A stretch of DNA of 13,096 nt from Clostridiales bacterium UBA7573 (GCA_002477905.1 DLLB01000012.1:14395-27490); one strand, 5' to 3'. Numbered from the stretch's first letter, positions 1-6,802 are shown. Numbers and translations are program-made. Notes: generated by a model not told the origin, from the letters alone.

Positions 1-990
1 GATGTTTTCAAAAATTTCAATTTCATACGGTTCTTCACTGATAAACCCTTGTTTGTAAGCGGTGATCAGATAAGTGGTAAAGGGATCCTGCTGATAGGGT
101 TGTTGGGAGTTGGCGCGGGGAGGAGCAGGAAGCGTGATATTGTCGGAAATGCCGGTTGCATTGGTCTGTAATTCGTAAAATACATATTCAATATCATTGA
201 ATCGCTTGCTGATAATCAGGTTCACATCTCCCAAAGGATACGCTTGTTGTGCCAGAAAGGTCTGTACCTTGACCTGACCGGTGGCACTGTTTTCCGAAAC
301 AAAGTTGTCGTAGGCTTCCAGCAGACGTTGCCGCGTTGCCGTCGGTAGTTGATCAATCGGTTGCGCAAAATAGCCCGTGTGCTGTGCAGTCGTGCCGGAG
401 GGTGCGGGTGAATTCGTTTGATTCGTTCCATCCGTCCCGTTCATTCCATCCGTCTGTGGATTGTTTAAGGGATCGCCCTGCGTCGGAACCGAGACGTTTG
501 CAGAGACAGAGGAGGCAGAGGAAGCAGAGAACACGGGAAAGTGGAAAAAATCGGGTTTCTTTTGAGAAAAGTCCTGTGATGGTGTGTCAGGGGCGATGGA
601 TTTCGGCTCTGCTGCCACATCTTCCGGTACTGCGGCGACAGAGATGGATTTCACCTGCTCCGGTAGAGCGGATGTCGGTACAGGCGCCGTTGCCACGGAG
701 GGATCATTAGACGGATCTGCTGCAGTTTGTGTTTTCTTTTCCTCCACTACGGGCGTAGAACCTGCGGCAAAATCATAAATTTTCCCCACATGCGGGGCAC
801 TTTTGGCAGGTTTGTTCTCGATTTTTCGAATCTTCAAAGGAAAATTCCCCACCGGACGAAACGGATGCGGATCACGGTCTTGGGGGATGGCTTGCGGTTT
901 GGGCTCCTGCGAAGGCGTGATGGGCGGGACTGTTGCGGGAGCCTGCGGTGCCGTTGCGGCAGGAATCGGTTTTTGTTTACTTTGATACAT
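1..990 (-). CDS. Hypothetical protein with Pro/Ala/Ser/Thr-rich N-terminal region (partial, runs off window start)
   Basis: An uninterrupted reading frame of 330 codons starts at ATG 990-988 and is still open at base 1, so the C-terminus lies outside the window. The start is set by AGGAGG (complement of 997-1002) six bases upstream. Residues 1 to about 205 are low-complexity, rich in Pro, Ala, Ser, Thr, Lys and Gln. They include Ser/Ala/Val runs near residues 160-178 and an Asn/Gly/Thr/Asp patch near 185-205. From about residue 210 the composition becomes ordinary and looks folded, beginning around PIDQLPTATRQRLLEAYDNF. I see no signal peptide, membrane segment, cysteine motif or known catalytic signature. 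The long disordered leader on a probable globular domain suggests a cytoplasmic scaffold or regulatory protein, but that is only inference and I do not recognise the family. It is divergent from the methyltransferase gene. Reading frame confidence is high; function is unknown. Confidence 0.8.
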   Translation of the reverse strand, partial: MYQSKQKPIPAATAPQAPATVPPITPSQEPKPQAIPQDRDPHPFRPVGNFPLKIRKIENKPAKSAPHVGKIYDFAAGSTPVVEEKKTQTAADPSNDPSVATAPVPTSALPEQVKSISVAAVPEDVAAEPKSIAPDTPSQDFSQKKPDFFHFPVFSASSASSVSANVSVPTQGDPLNNPQTDGMNGTDGTNQTNSPAPSGTTAQHTGYFAQPIDQLPTATRQRLLEAYDNFVSENSATGQVKVQTFLAQQAYPLGDVNLIISKRFNDIEYVFYELQTNATGISDNITLPAPPRANSQQPYQQDPFTTYLITAYKQGFISEEPYEIEIFENI

Positions 991-1023
991 AGTCTACCTC
1001 CTGTAAAACCGTTCTACTTCTAA

Positions 1024-1029
1024 AGTATA
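1024..1029 (-). promoter_or_regulatory. Possible -10 box for the leftward hypothetical gene
   Basis: The complement of 1024-1029 reads TATACT, a good sigma-A -10 hexamer about 34 bases before the start codon at 990. No convincing -35 box lies 16-18 bases further upstream, so either the promoter is weak or activated, or another sigma factor is used. Low confidence. Confidence 0.35.
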
Positions 1030-1113
1030 CGCGATTTTGAGAAAAGCGGTGCACAGAAAAACGGGACGTTTGGAAAGAAAATACGCTTTGCGCCGAAGAA
1101 AACGGCAAGGTAC

Positions 1114-1142
1114 TTGCAACTTGTGAAAAAGTGTGCTACAAT
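1114..1142 (+). promoter_or_regulatory. Sigma-A promoter for the TrmH-family methyltransferase gene
   Basis: TTGCAA (1114-1119) and TACAAT (1137-1142) are separated by exactly 17 bases, and a TGN extended -10 element (1134-1136) sits just before the -10 box. The expected transcription start near 1149 gives a leader of about 28 bases before the GTG start at 1177. Confidence 0.75.
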
Positions 1143-1176
1143 AAAGCTATCTTAAGAAATAGCGAGGGCAAAGACA

Positions 1177-1995
1177 GTGGTCAGACAGCTAAAGACCAAG
1201 AATGATCTGTATCAAAAGTTTGAAACATTGAAACGTAACCGGCAAAAGCGGTATGCCTGTGGCGAATTTTTTGTAGAGGGTGTGCGGAATCTGAACTATG
1301 CGGTGCAGGATGGGTGGGAAATTTCTCATCTGCTGTATACTTCGGAGCGTCCGCTGTCGGATTGGGCAAAGAATTATTTGCAAACGGTCAAGACTATTTG
1401 CAATTACGATCTTCCCGCCGCGTTTATGGCAGAACTCAGCGGAAAAACAGACGCGTCGGAACTGCTTGCCGTGGTAAAAATGCGTCCCGATACAGTTGAT
1501 CGGTTTCCCAAACGGGAGAATCCGTTGTTTGTACTGTTTGATCGTCCCTCCAATCATGGCAATCTCGGTACGATCCTCCGTTCCTGCGATTCCTTTGGCG
1601 TAGACGGACTGTTGATTACCGGTCATGCGGTCGATCTATACGATCCGGAGGTAATCGGCGCGTCTATGGGTTCCTTTTTTCATCTTCCAGCCGTGCGCAT
1701 GCCTGCAAAGGAACAGGTGCTGTCGTTTATTGCCGCGCAGAAAGCGGAGCATCCGGATTTTCTCACGGTGGGGACAACCGCGCACCGACAACATCCGATT
1801 GATACGGTGGATCTGCGCGTGCCACTGTTGTGGATGATTGGCAACGAAACGGACGGACTTTGTCGGGCGTTCAAAGAAATCTGCGATATACAGGCGACCA
1901 TTCCGATGGCGCCCGCTTCTGCTGCATCTTCTTTCAATGTGGCTTGCGCCGCAACGGTTATGCTGTATGAAACGGTACGGCAACGCGGACGCTGA
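1177..1995 (+). CDS. SpoU/TrmH-family RNA 2'-O-ribose methyltransferase
   Basis: The protein has 272 residues. It should transfer a methyl group from S-adenosylmethionine to the 2'-OH of a ribose in tRNA or rRNA in the cytoplasm. The N-terminal ~100 residues, with a basic start (KRNRQKRYACGEFFVEGVRN), resemble the substrate-binding domain placed before the SPOUT domain in RlmB/MRM3-like enzymes. The three SpoU motifs follow. Motif 1 is around N126-HGNLGTILR135 and carries the conserved Asn and Arg. Motif 2 is GNETDG at 222-227 with Glu224. Motif 3 is IPMAPASAASSFNVACAA with Asn254. Motif 3 has Phe and Ala where many members have SLNVS, a mild variation. Translation probably starts at GTG 1177, with GAGGG at 1164-1168 as Shine-Dalgarno sequence. 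It is a single gene with its own promoter. The family is certain; the exact modified nucleotide cannot be told from sequence. Confidence 0.93.
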   Translation: MVRQLKTKNDLYQKFETLKRNRQKRYACGEFFVEGVRNLNYAVQDGWEISHLLYTSERPLSDWAKNYLQTVKTICNYDLPAAFMAELSGKTDASELLAVVKMRPDTVDRFPKRENPLFVLFDRPSNHGNLGTILRSCDSFGVDGLLITGHAVDLYDPEVIGASMGSFFHLPAVRMPAKEQVLSFIAAQKAEHPDFLTVGTTAHRQHPIDTVDLRVPLLWMIGNETDGLCRAFKEICDIQATIPMAPASAASSFNVACAATVMLYETVRQRGR

Positions 1996-2031
1996 GCGTC
2001 TGCGCAGATATGGGAAACTTGGCAAAAGCAC

Positions 2032-2060
2032 TTGCTTTTTGACGAAATTCATGTTATAAT
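2032..2060 (+). promoter_or_regulatory. Putative promoter of the GH43-MATE-acetyltransferase operon
   Basis: TTGCTT (2032-2037) and TATAAT (2055-2060) are spaced by 17 bases, with TG at 2052-2053 forming an extended -10 element. Transcription would start near 2067. That is upstream of an intrinsic terminator at 2116-2144, so the promoter drives a leader that may terminate early. A nearer TTGACG at 2039-2044 is only 10 bases from the -10 box and cannot serve as its -35. Confidence 0.6.
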
Positions 2061-2115
2061 ACAAATAAGCGTTTTTTTATTACAAGCATTTTTCTTGTAG
2101 TATCCGAACAAATCG

Positions 2116-2144
2116 CCGGGGAGATACACTTCCCGGACTTTTTT
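2116..2144 (+). terminator. Rho-independent terminator in the GH43 operon leader
   Basis: CCGGGGA (2116-2122) pairs with TTCCCGG (2130-2136), including one G-T pair, around a 7-base loop. Six T residues follow at 2139-2144. It can end the methyltransferase transcript, whose stop codon is 121 bases upstream. Because a promoter lies between that gene and the terminator, it may also act as an attenuator for the downstream operon. Confidence 0.75.
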
Positions 2145-2155
2145 ACGAATGGGAA

Positions 2156-2180
2156 AACCGGTGCGCATCGGCATCCGGTT
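2156..2180 (+). other. Hairpin between terminator and GH43 start codon
   Basis: AACCGGTGC (2156-2164) can pair with GCA plus CCGGTT (2171-2173, 2175-2180), with one unpaired T at 2174 and a six-base loop. It ends nine bases before the GH43 ribosome binding site, so it shapes the mRNA 5' region without covering that site. Confidence 0.4.
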
Positions 2181-2188
2181 GGATTTAT

Positions 2189-2195
2189 GGGAGGA
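2189..2195 (+). promoter_or_regulatory. Ribosome binding site that sets the GH43 start
   Basis: GGGAGGA stands four bases before ATG 2200. An in-frame ATG at 2149 has no Shine-Dalgarno sequence and overlaps the end of the leader structures, so the 17 residues it would add are probably not translated. Confidence 0.75.
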
Positions 2196-2199
2196 ATCT

Positions 2200-3186
2200 A
2201 TGTTACAAAACGGGAAAACATGGTATGATACGGATGGAAATCCGATCCACGCGCATGGCGGGCATTTGTTGCATGCAAAGGACGGGTACTATTATTGGTA
2301 TGGGGAAAACCGTATGGGCGGGGCATATGTATCGGTGTATCGTTCCCGCGATCTTGCAACATGGGAATTTCGCAATCATGTATTGACGGTAGATTCTAGA
2401 TGTGAGAAGGCGCGGGTGAAATCCGCAGATCTGACGTTGTACCGCGAAATAGACGACGAAACGTATGTACAGCTTTCGCAATCCACACAAGCCGTGAATC
2501 CTGTGATCGTACATCATGGAAAAAAGCTGGCGAAGATCAACGTGGAGCGCCCGAAAGTTCTGTATTGCGAAGCAACCGGAAAATACGTTCTGTGGGCGCA
2601 TTATGAAAACGGCAGGGATTACAGCGCCGCGGCGGCGCTGGTCGCCACTTGTGATACGCCGGACGGCGATTTTGTATATCACGGCTCGTTTAATCCTTAT
2701 GGCGCGATGTCGCGCGACTGTACGTTGTTTTTGGACGATGATGGGCGCGCGTACTTTATCAGCGCATCCCGCGACAATCGGGATCTGCATTTTTATCGGC
2801 TTACGCCGGATTTTCTGAACGTTTCCCGGCTTGTCGGGATCGCGTTCCAGGGAGAGAGCCGCGAGGCTCCTGCGGTTTTCAAACGGAACGGAAAGTATTA
2901 TATTCTTACCTCTTACTGCACCGGTTGGGCGCCGAATCAAGGGCAGTTTGCCATCGCCGATCAGATTGACGGGGATTGGTCGATTCCCGGCAATTTCGGG
3001 GATGCTACAACGTTCCGTTCGCAACCGGCGTTTGTTTTGCAGAAGGACGGCGTAGAATACTATGTCGGCGATCGATGGGAAGGGGGCGGCGACGCCTATT
3101 TCACATCCTCCTATGTGGTGCTTCCGATTCGTTACCATGACGATGGCACTCCGTATATTACCGATTCGCAGTCCGCACCGTTTTAA
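2200..3186 (+). CDS. Glycoside hydrolase family 43, exo-beta-1,3-galactanase-like (subfamily 24 type)
   Basis: The protein has 328 residues with no signal peptide, so it is probably cytoplasmic. It forms a single five-bladed beta-propeller domain with no carbohydrate-binding module. Recognisable stretches in order are DTDGNPIHAHGG near the N-terminus, ERPKV with Glu116, SRDCTLFLDDDG, REAPAVFK with Glu222, a TGWAPNQ segment, and SQPAFVL with Gln275. Typical GH43 enzymes use an N-terminal Asp as general base. Here that position lies in AHGG, as in the exo-beta-1,3-galactanase subfamily, whose characterised members use Glu as acid and Gln as base. By that comparison, Glu222 is the likely acid and Gln275 the likely base, which is inference. 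The expected role is to release galactose from beta-1,3-galacto-oligosaccharides derived from arabinogalactan. It is the first gene of the operon, 57 bases before the MATE gene. GH43 membership is strong; the substrate is moderate. Confidence 0.88.
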   Translation: MLQNGKTWYDTDGNPIHAHGGHLLHAKDGYYYWYGENRMGGAYVSVYRSRDLATWEFRNHVLTVDSRCEKARVKSADLTLYREIDDETYVQLSQSTQAVNPVIVHHGKKLAKINVERPKVLYCEATGKYVLWAHYENGRDYSAAAALVATCDTPDGDFVYHGSFNPYGAMSRDCTLFLDDDGRAYFISASRDNRDLHFYRLTPDFLNVSRLVGIAFQGESREAPAVFKRNGKYYILTSYCTGWAPNQGQFAIADQIDGDWSIPGNFGDATTFRSQPAFVLQKDGVEYYVGDRWEGGGDAYFTSSYVVLPIRYHDDGTPYITDSQSAPF

Positions 3187-3243
3187 GCGCCTTGCGCGGA
3201 TGCGTTTTCCCAATTTGAATACCATACAAAGGAATTCCATAAA

Positions 3244-4662
3244 ATGAAACTCCGTTTTTTATCCGATCGCGCCCCAGCCGGCTTTTACCGTACGGCGCTA
3301 TCTCTGGCAATCCCGATCGCCTTTCAGAACCTGCTCACTTCCTGTGCAACTTTGATTGACACCGCTATGGTGGTGGGCTTGGGAAACGCCGCCACTTCCG
3401 CTATGGGGATCGCGGCAAGATTCAGTTTTTTGCTGAATGTGGTCTGCTTTGGATTCGCGTCCGGCTGTGCGGCGCTCTTGTCGCAGTATTGGGGCGCAAA
3501 CGATCGGGAGAATATCCGGCGCTCCCTTGGCTTTGCTTTAACGGTTTCCATGACGTTTGCGCTTTTGTACACCATCGTGATGGCATGCTTTCCCACCGCA
3601 CTTATGCGGATTTTTACCGATGTACCGGAAACGATTACGCTGGGGGCGTCTTATCTGCGTACTTTCAGTTTGGCAGTCCCGTTTCTGGTATTATCCCAGA
3701 TCTTGTGCGCGGCACTGCGCGCGGTGGAATGTGTGAAAATTCCGCTTTATTCTGCCGCTGTCTCGGTGTGCGTCAATACATTTTTGAATTATTGCTATAT
3801 CAACGGGCATTTTGGCTGTCCGGCGCTTGGCTTGCGCGGCGCGGCAATCGGTTCGGTTGCTGGATGCGTGGTGCAGGCAATCATTCTGGTCTTGGCAGTG
3901 CTGTTCTGCAATACACCTTTCCGCGGGAAAATTCGGGATGGCTTTCGCTTTACGAAAGATTTTTGCAAACGATATTTCCAGACGGCGTTTCCGGTTTTGC
4001 TGAATGAGTCTCTTTGGGCGCTTGGTTCAAATGTCTATGTGATGGTGTTGGCGCGCCAAGGAACAGAAAACCATTCCGGTTACACGCTGTACGAAAATAT
4101 TCAGCAGATTTTCTTTGTGTTCTTCGTGGGGATTTGCGGCGCTTGTTCCGTCATGGTCGGAAAGCGCGTCGGCGCGGGCGAACAGGAAGAAGCTTATCAG
4201 ACGGCGAAACGCTTTGCGGTGATGACGCCTGTGACCGGATTACTCTTGGGGACTTTGCTGATCCTGCTGCGGAATCCGATCTTGTCTTTGTTCCCTGTGG
4301 AAACAGAGGGGGCGCGTATGGTTGCGTCCGCATGTCTGTTGTTCTACGGTTGTTGGATCGCGATGCGGATGATTCAATATACGATGATCTGCGGGATCTT
4401 TCGTGCCGGCGGCGATACCAAAACGGGGTGTTTTTTGGACATTTGCTGTATGTATCTGATTGCCATTCCCGCAGTACTCCTGACCGGCTTTGTAATCCAG
4501 CCTGCGCATTTTGTGGTGCTGGTGGCGGTGATGTTTATTGCGGAGGATCTGCCGAAGGGCATTCTGTGTGTATTGCATTTTCGTTCCCGCAAATGGATGA
4601 AACAGATCACAAATGTGGTCGGAAAGCAGGAAGCGGTGACGGAAGAAGCGCTGAAATCATAA
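3244..4662 (+). CDS. MATE-family multidrug/solute efflux transporter
   Basis: The protein has 472 residues and is almost entirely hydrophobic, with about 12 membrane segments in two similar halves. It begins with a FYRTALSLAIPIAFQNLLTS segment, followed by IDTAMVVGLG and ALLSQYWGA, which are typical of MATE transporters. The second half repeats the pattern from about residue 245 (PVLLNESLWALGSNVYVMVL), followed by GRAGDT-like ifRAGGDTKTG near 395. It should use a Na+ or H+ gradient to export small organic molecules. The start is set by AAAGGA at 3228-3233, ten bases upstream. The gene lies between the GH43 and the first acetyltransferase, with only 33 bases before the latter, so co-transcription is likely. 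Its substrate cannot be read from sequence. Export of modified sugars is a guess from its neighbours. Confidence 0.93.
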   Translation: MKLRFLSDRAPAGFYRTALSLAIPIAFQNLLTSCATLIDTAMVVGLGNAATSAMGIAARFSFLLNVVCFGFASGCAALLSQYWGANDRENIRRSLGFALTVSMTFALLYTIVMACFPTALMRIFTDVPETITLGASYLRTFSLAVPFLVLSQILCAALRAVECVKIPLYSAAVSVCVNTFLNYCYINGHFGCPALGLRGAAIGSVAGCVVQAIILVLAVLFCNTPFRGKIRDGFRFTKDFCKRYFQTAFPVLLNESLWALGSNVYVMVLARQGTENHSGYTLYENIQQIFFVFFVGICGACSVMVGKRVGAGEQEEAYQTAKRFAVMTPVTGLLLGTLLILLRNPILSLFPVETEGARMVASACLLFYGCWIAMRMIQYTMICGIFRAGGDTKTGCFLDICCMYLIAIPAVLLTGFVIQPAHFVVLVAVMFIAEDLPKGILCVLHFRSRKWMKQITNVVGKQEAVTEEALKS

Positions 4663-4695
4663 AATCTTGGCAATGATCAAAAAGGAGGATCTAAA

Positions 4696-5376
4696 ATGTA
4701 TCCGGAAGAAGAGAAGATTATGCAAGGTGTACTGTTTTGTCCGGGTGATCCCGATCTGCGGGCAATCAAGCGGAAAACGCACAACCTGAATACGGATTAT
4801 AACGCAACCTATGAGGACGAAACGGAGAAGCGTGCCAAAATCCTGCAAGAGATCGTCGGAAGCCTTGGCGCGGGCGCGGTGATACAGGGACCGATTTATT
4901 TTCATTATGGCAAACATACCACCATCGGAAAACGCTTTTTTGCCAATTTTCATCTGACAATACAGGATGATGCACCGGTGACCATCGGAGACGACTGCAA
5001 CTTCGGACCGAATACCACCATTGTCACGCCGATTCATCCGATGTTGCCCGAAGAACGGGATTTGATGTATGATGCAAATGGAGAACCGAAACATTTGTGC
5101 TATGCGAAGCCGGTTGTAATCGGAAACGATTGCTGGTTTGGCGCAGGGGTGACGGTATGCCCCGGCGTAACGATTGGCGATGGGTGCGTAATCGGAGCGG
5201 GAAGCGTTGTGACACATGACATTCCCGCGCGTTCATTTGCAGCAGGTGTGCCGTGTAAGGTGATCCGTGCTTTGACAGAAGCGGACAGCATGATGCACAA
5301 ACCGGAGATTCTCGGAAAGAGCCGTGTGATTGCACCGGAGGATTATCGTGCTTTGCGGAAAGGAGAAAAAGCATGA
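4696..5376 (+). CDS. Sugar O-acetyltransferase, LacA/Maa type (first of a tandem pair)
   Basis: The protein has 226 residues. It should move an acetyl group from acetyl-CoA to a hydroxyl of a galactoside, maltose or related sugar in the cytoplasm. The N-terminal maltose-acetyltransferase cap covers about residues 5-58 (MQGVLFCPGDPDL, NTDYNAT). A left-handed beta-helix of hexapeptide repeats follows, for example VTIGDDCNFGPNTTIVTP and VVIGNDCWFGAGVTV. Catalytic His114 lies in TPIHP and Asn84 in FFANF, matching the active-site His and Asn of LacA. It is longer than the usual 185-205 residues because of a longer loop after His114 and a C-terminal tail of about 28 residues rich in charged residues. 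AGGAGG at 4683-4688 sets the start. Its TGA overlaps the ATG of the next gene, which implies coupled translation. The family is certain; the sugar acceptor is unknown. Confidence 0.92.
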   Translation: MYPEEEKIMQGVLFCPGDPDLRAIKRKTHNLNTDYNATYEDETEKRAKILQEIVGSLGAGAVIQGPIYFHYGKHTTIGKRFFANFHLTIQDDAPVTIGDDCNFGPNTTIVTPIHPMLPEERDLMYDANGEPKHLCYAKPVVIGNDCWFGAGVTVCPGVTIGDGCVIGAGSVVTHDIPARSFAAGVPCKVIRALTEADSMMHKPEILGKSRVIAPEDYRALRKGEKA

Positions 5377-5984
5377 CGGAATGGGAGAAGATGCACAGCG
5401 GTGCGCTGTATAATCCGGAAGATCCTGCGATCTTACAAAAACAGGTGCTGTGTCTGGAAAAATTGTATGATTTTAACCAAACGCGCCCGTCGGAAGCGGA
5501 AAAACGTGCACGGATGCTGAAGGACATGTTTGCACAGGTCGGGGAAGGTTGCTATATTGAACCGCCTTTTCATGCAAATTGGGGCGGTGCGAATGTGCAT
5601 TTTGGTAATCATGTGTATGCCAATTTCAATCTGACGCTGGTCGATGATACGGATATTGTGGTGAGGGACGATGTACTGTTCGGACCAAACGTGACTGTTG
5701 CGACAGCCGGACATCCGTTGGATGCCGCGTTGCGCGCACAGGCATATCAGTATAATATGCCTGTAAAAATCGGAAAGAATTGTTGGATCGGCGCGGGATG
5801 TGTGATTTTGCCCGGCGTAACGATCGGAGACAATACGGTAATTGGCGCGGGAAGCGTTGTGACCAAGGACATTCCCGCCGGTGTTCTCGCGCTTGGTGTG
5901 CCATGTCGGGTAGTGCGCGAGATCGGCGCACATGATCGGGAATACTATTTCAAAGACCGGAAAATTCCGAAAGAATATCTTTAA
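5373..5984 (+). CDS. Sugar O-acetyltransferase, LacA/Maa type (second of a tandem pair)
   Basis: The protein has 203 residues, the normal length for the family. It has the maltose-acetyltransferase cap at about residues 5-55 (MHSGALYNPEDPAIL), followed by hexapeptide repeats and the end motif GVPCRVVREI. His114 in TAGHP and Asn84 in VYANF fall at the same residue numbers as in the upstream paralogue, so the two proteins align without gaps up to the active site. This copy then has a shorter loop and lacks the extended tail. The ATG overlaps the upstream TGA (ATGA at 5373-5376), and AGGAG at 5361-5365 sits inside the upstream gene. A near-identical DNA stretch coding for the IGAGSVVT repeat in both copies suggests a tandem duplication. 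The two subunits could form separate homotrimers or mixed trimers, which cannot be decided here. Confidence 0.93.
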   Translation: MTEWEKMHSGALYNPEDPAILQKQVLCLEKLYDFNQTRPSEAEKRARMLKDMFAQVGEGCYIEPPFHANWGGANVHFGNHVYANFNLTLVDDTDIVVRDDVLFGPNVTVATAGHPLDAALRAQAYQYNMPVKIGKNCWIGAGCVILPGVTIGDNTVIGAGSVVTKDIPAGVLALGVPCRVVREIGAHDREYYFKDRKIPKEYL

Positions 5985-6004
5985 AATTATTTTTTACAGA
6001 AAAA

Positions 6005-6023
6005 TCCAAAGCAGCGCTTTGGA
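6005..6023 (-). other. Strong hairpin, terminator-like only on the minus strand
   Basis: TCCAAAGC (6005-6012) and GCTTTGGA (6016-6023) are a perfect eight-base inverted repeat with a three-base loop. On the plus strand it is followed by AAAATC, so it is not a terminator for the operon. On the minus strand it is followed by TTTTT, like an intrinsic terminator, yet no minus-strand gene reads into it. It may block antisense transcription or mark an mRNA processing or stability site between the second acetyltransferase and the YitT gene. Confidence 0.5.
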
Positions 6024-6051
6024 AAATCAAAGGAGGCTCACAGAATACAAA

Positions 6052-6777
6052 ATGCGTGGTTTCAAACGAAAGTGGTTGCCGCGTCTGACAGTACAAAACT
6101 GTATCGTTACATTTTTAGCCAGCACGTTTCTTGCGTGCGGGTTGTATCATGTACATTCCTGCTCCGGGATTACGGAGGGTGGCGTATTGGGGGCGGTATT
6201 GCTTCTGCAACACTGGTTCGGGATTTCCCCCGCGATTACCAATCTGGTGCTGAATGCATGCTGTTATCTGCTGGGATTTCGCTTGCTCGGAAAGAATTTT
6301 CTTGCCTATTCCGGCATCGGAACCGTTACCTTTTCGGTCGCGTATAAAATTTGCGAATGCTTCCCACCACTTGGCGCGCCGCTTGCGGCTTATCCCGCGG
6401 TGGCGATGTGTGTGGGGGCTGTGTTTGTAGGACTGGGTGCAGGATTCTGTGTCTGGGCGGGCGGCGCACCGAGCGGAGATGATGCGCTTGCCATGAGCTT
6501 GTCGCATCTGACACACTTAAAAATTCAATGGATCTATCTTGCGAGCGATCTTGTGGTGTTGGCATTGTCTTTGACTTACATTCCGGTTCGCCGTATCATT
6601 TGGTCGCTTGGCACGGTGATTTTGTCCGGACAGATGATCGGGTGGGTGCAAAAAATTCCGCATCCGCAAAAGATAGCGAAACAAAAATCCGCATGCACAT
6701 CCGCTTGCACGGAAGAAGCGGAAATCCCAGATGCAAAAACAGAAAAAAGCATAGCGAATTCCAAGGAAAACTCTTGA
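6052..6777 (+). CDS. YitT-family (DUF161) integral membrane protein without the C-terminal cytoplasmic domain
   Basis: The protein has 241 residues from ATG 6052. It has about five to six hydrophobic segments and the YitT-type signature SGITEGGVLGAVLLLQ, followed by an asparagine-containing segment (NLVLNACCYLLGFRLLGKNF) and GGAPSGDDALAMSLS in the position of the usual GGSTGGTD-like motif. Many YitT proteins carry a C-terminal DUF2179 domain. Here it is replaced by a hydrophilic tail of about 40 residues (Lys, Ala, Glu, Ser-rich, with two SACT copies). The family's function is unknown; transport has been suggested. The best Shine-Dalgarno, AGGAGG at 6031-6036, is 15 bases from the ATG, unusually far. 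An upstream in-frame ATG at 5932 lies inside the acetyltransferase gene and would add 40 hydrophilic residues, so I prefer 6052. The gap of 67 bases suggests it is the last gene of the operon. Confidence 0.85.
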   Translation: MRGFKRKWLPRLTVQNCIVTFLASTFLACGLYHVHSCSGITEGGVLGAVLLLQHWFGISPAITNLVLNACCYLLGFRLLGKNFLAYSGIGTVTFSVAYKICECFPPLGAPLAAYPAVAMCVGAVFVGLGAGFCVWAGGAPSGDDALAMSLSHLTHLKIQWIYLASDLVVLALSLTYIPVRRIIWSLGTVILSGQMIGWVQKIPHPQKIAKQKSACTSACTEEAEIPDAKTEKSIANSKENS

Positions 6778-6802
6778 CATACAAGGCTGTTTATGGTATG
6801 AT
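6774..6802 (+). promoter_or_regulatory. Sigma-A promoter of tyrS
   Basis: TTGACA (6774-6779) and TATGAT (6797-6802) have a 17-base spacer and a TG extended -10 element at 6794-6795. The -35 box contains the TGA stop codon of the YitT gene (6775-6777), so the two transcription units are packed with no spare bases. No terminator separates them, so read-through from the upstream operon can also feed tyrS. Confidence 0.85.

Noticed and set aside
336..1023. Several plus-strand open frames of 60-124 codons
   Set aside because: They are antisense shadows of the leftward 330-codon gene, lack ribosome binding sites and resemble no protein family.
2203..3240. A 345-codon minus-strand frame opposite the GH43 gene
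   Set aside because: It is long but has no Shine-Dalgarno site or recognisable domain, and the plus strand holds a clear GH43 enzyme with all family motifs.
4014..4676. A 220-codon plus-strand frame inside the MATE gene
   Set aside because: Out-of-frame overlap with a convincing transporter; Arg/Asp/Cys-rich with no domain.
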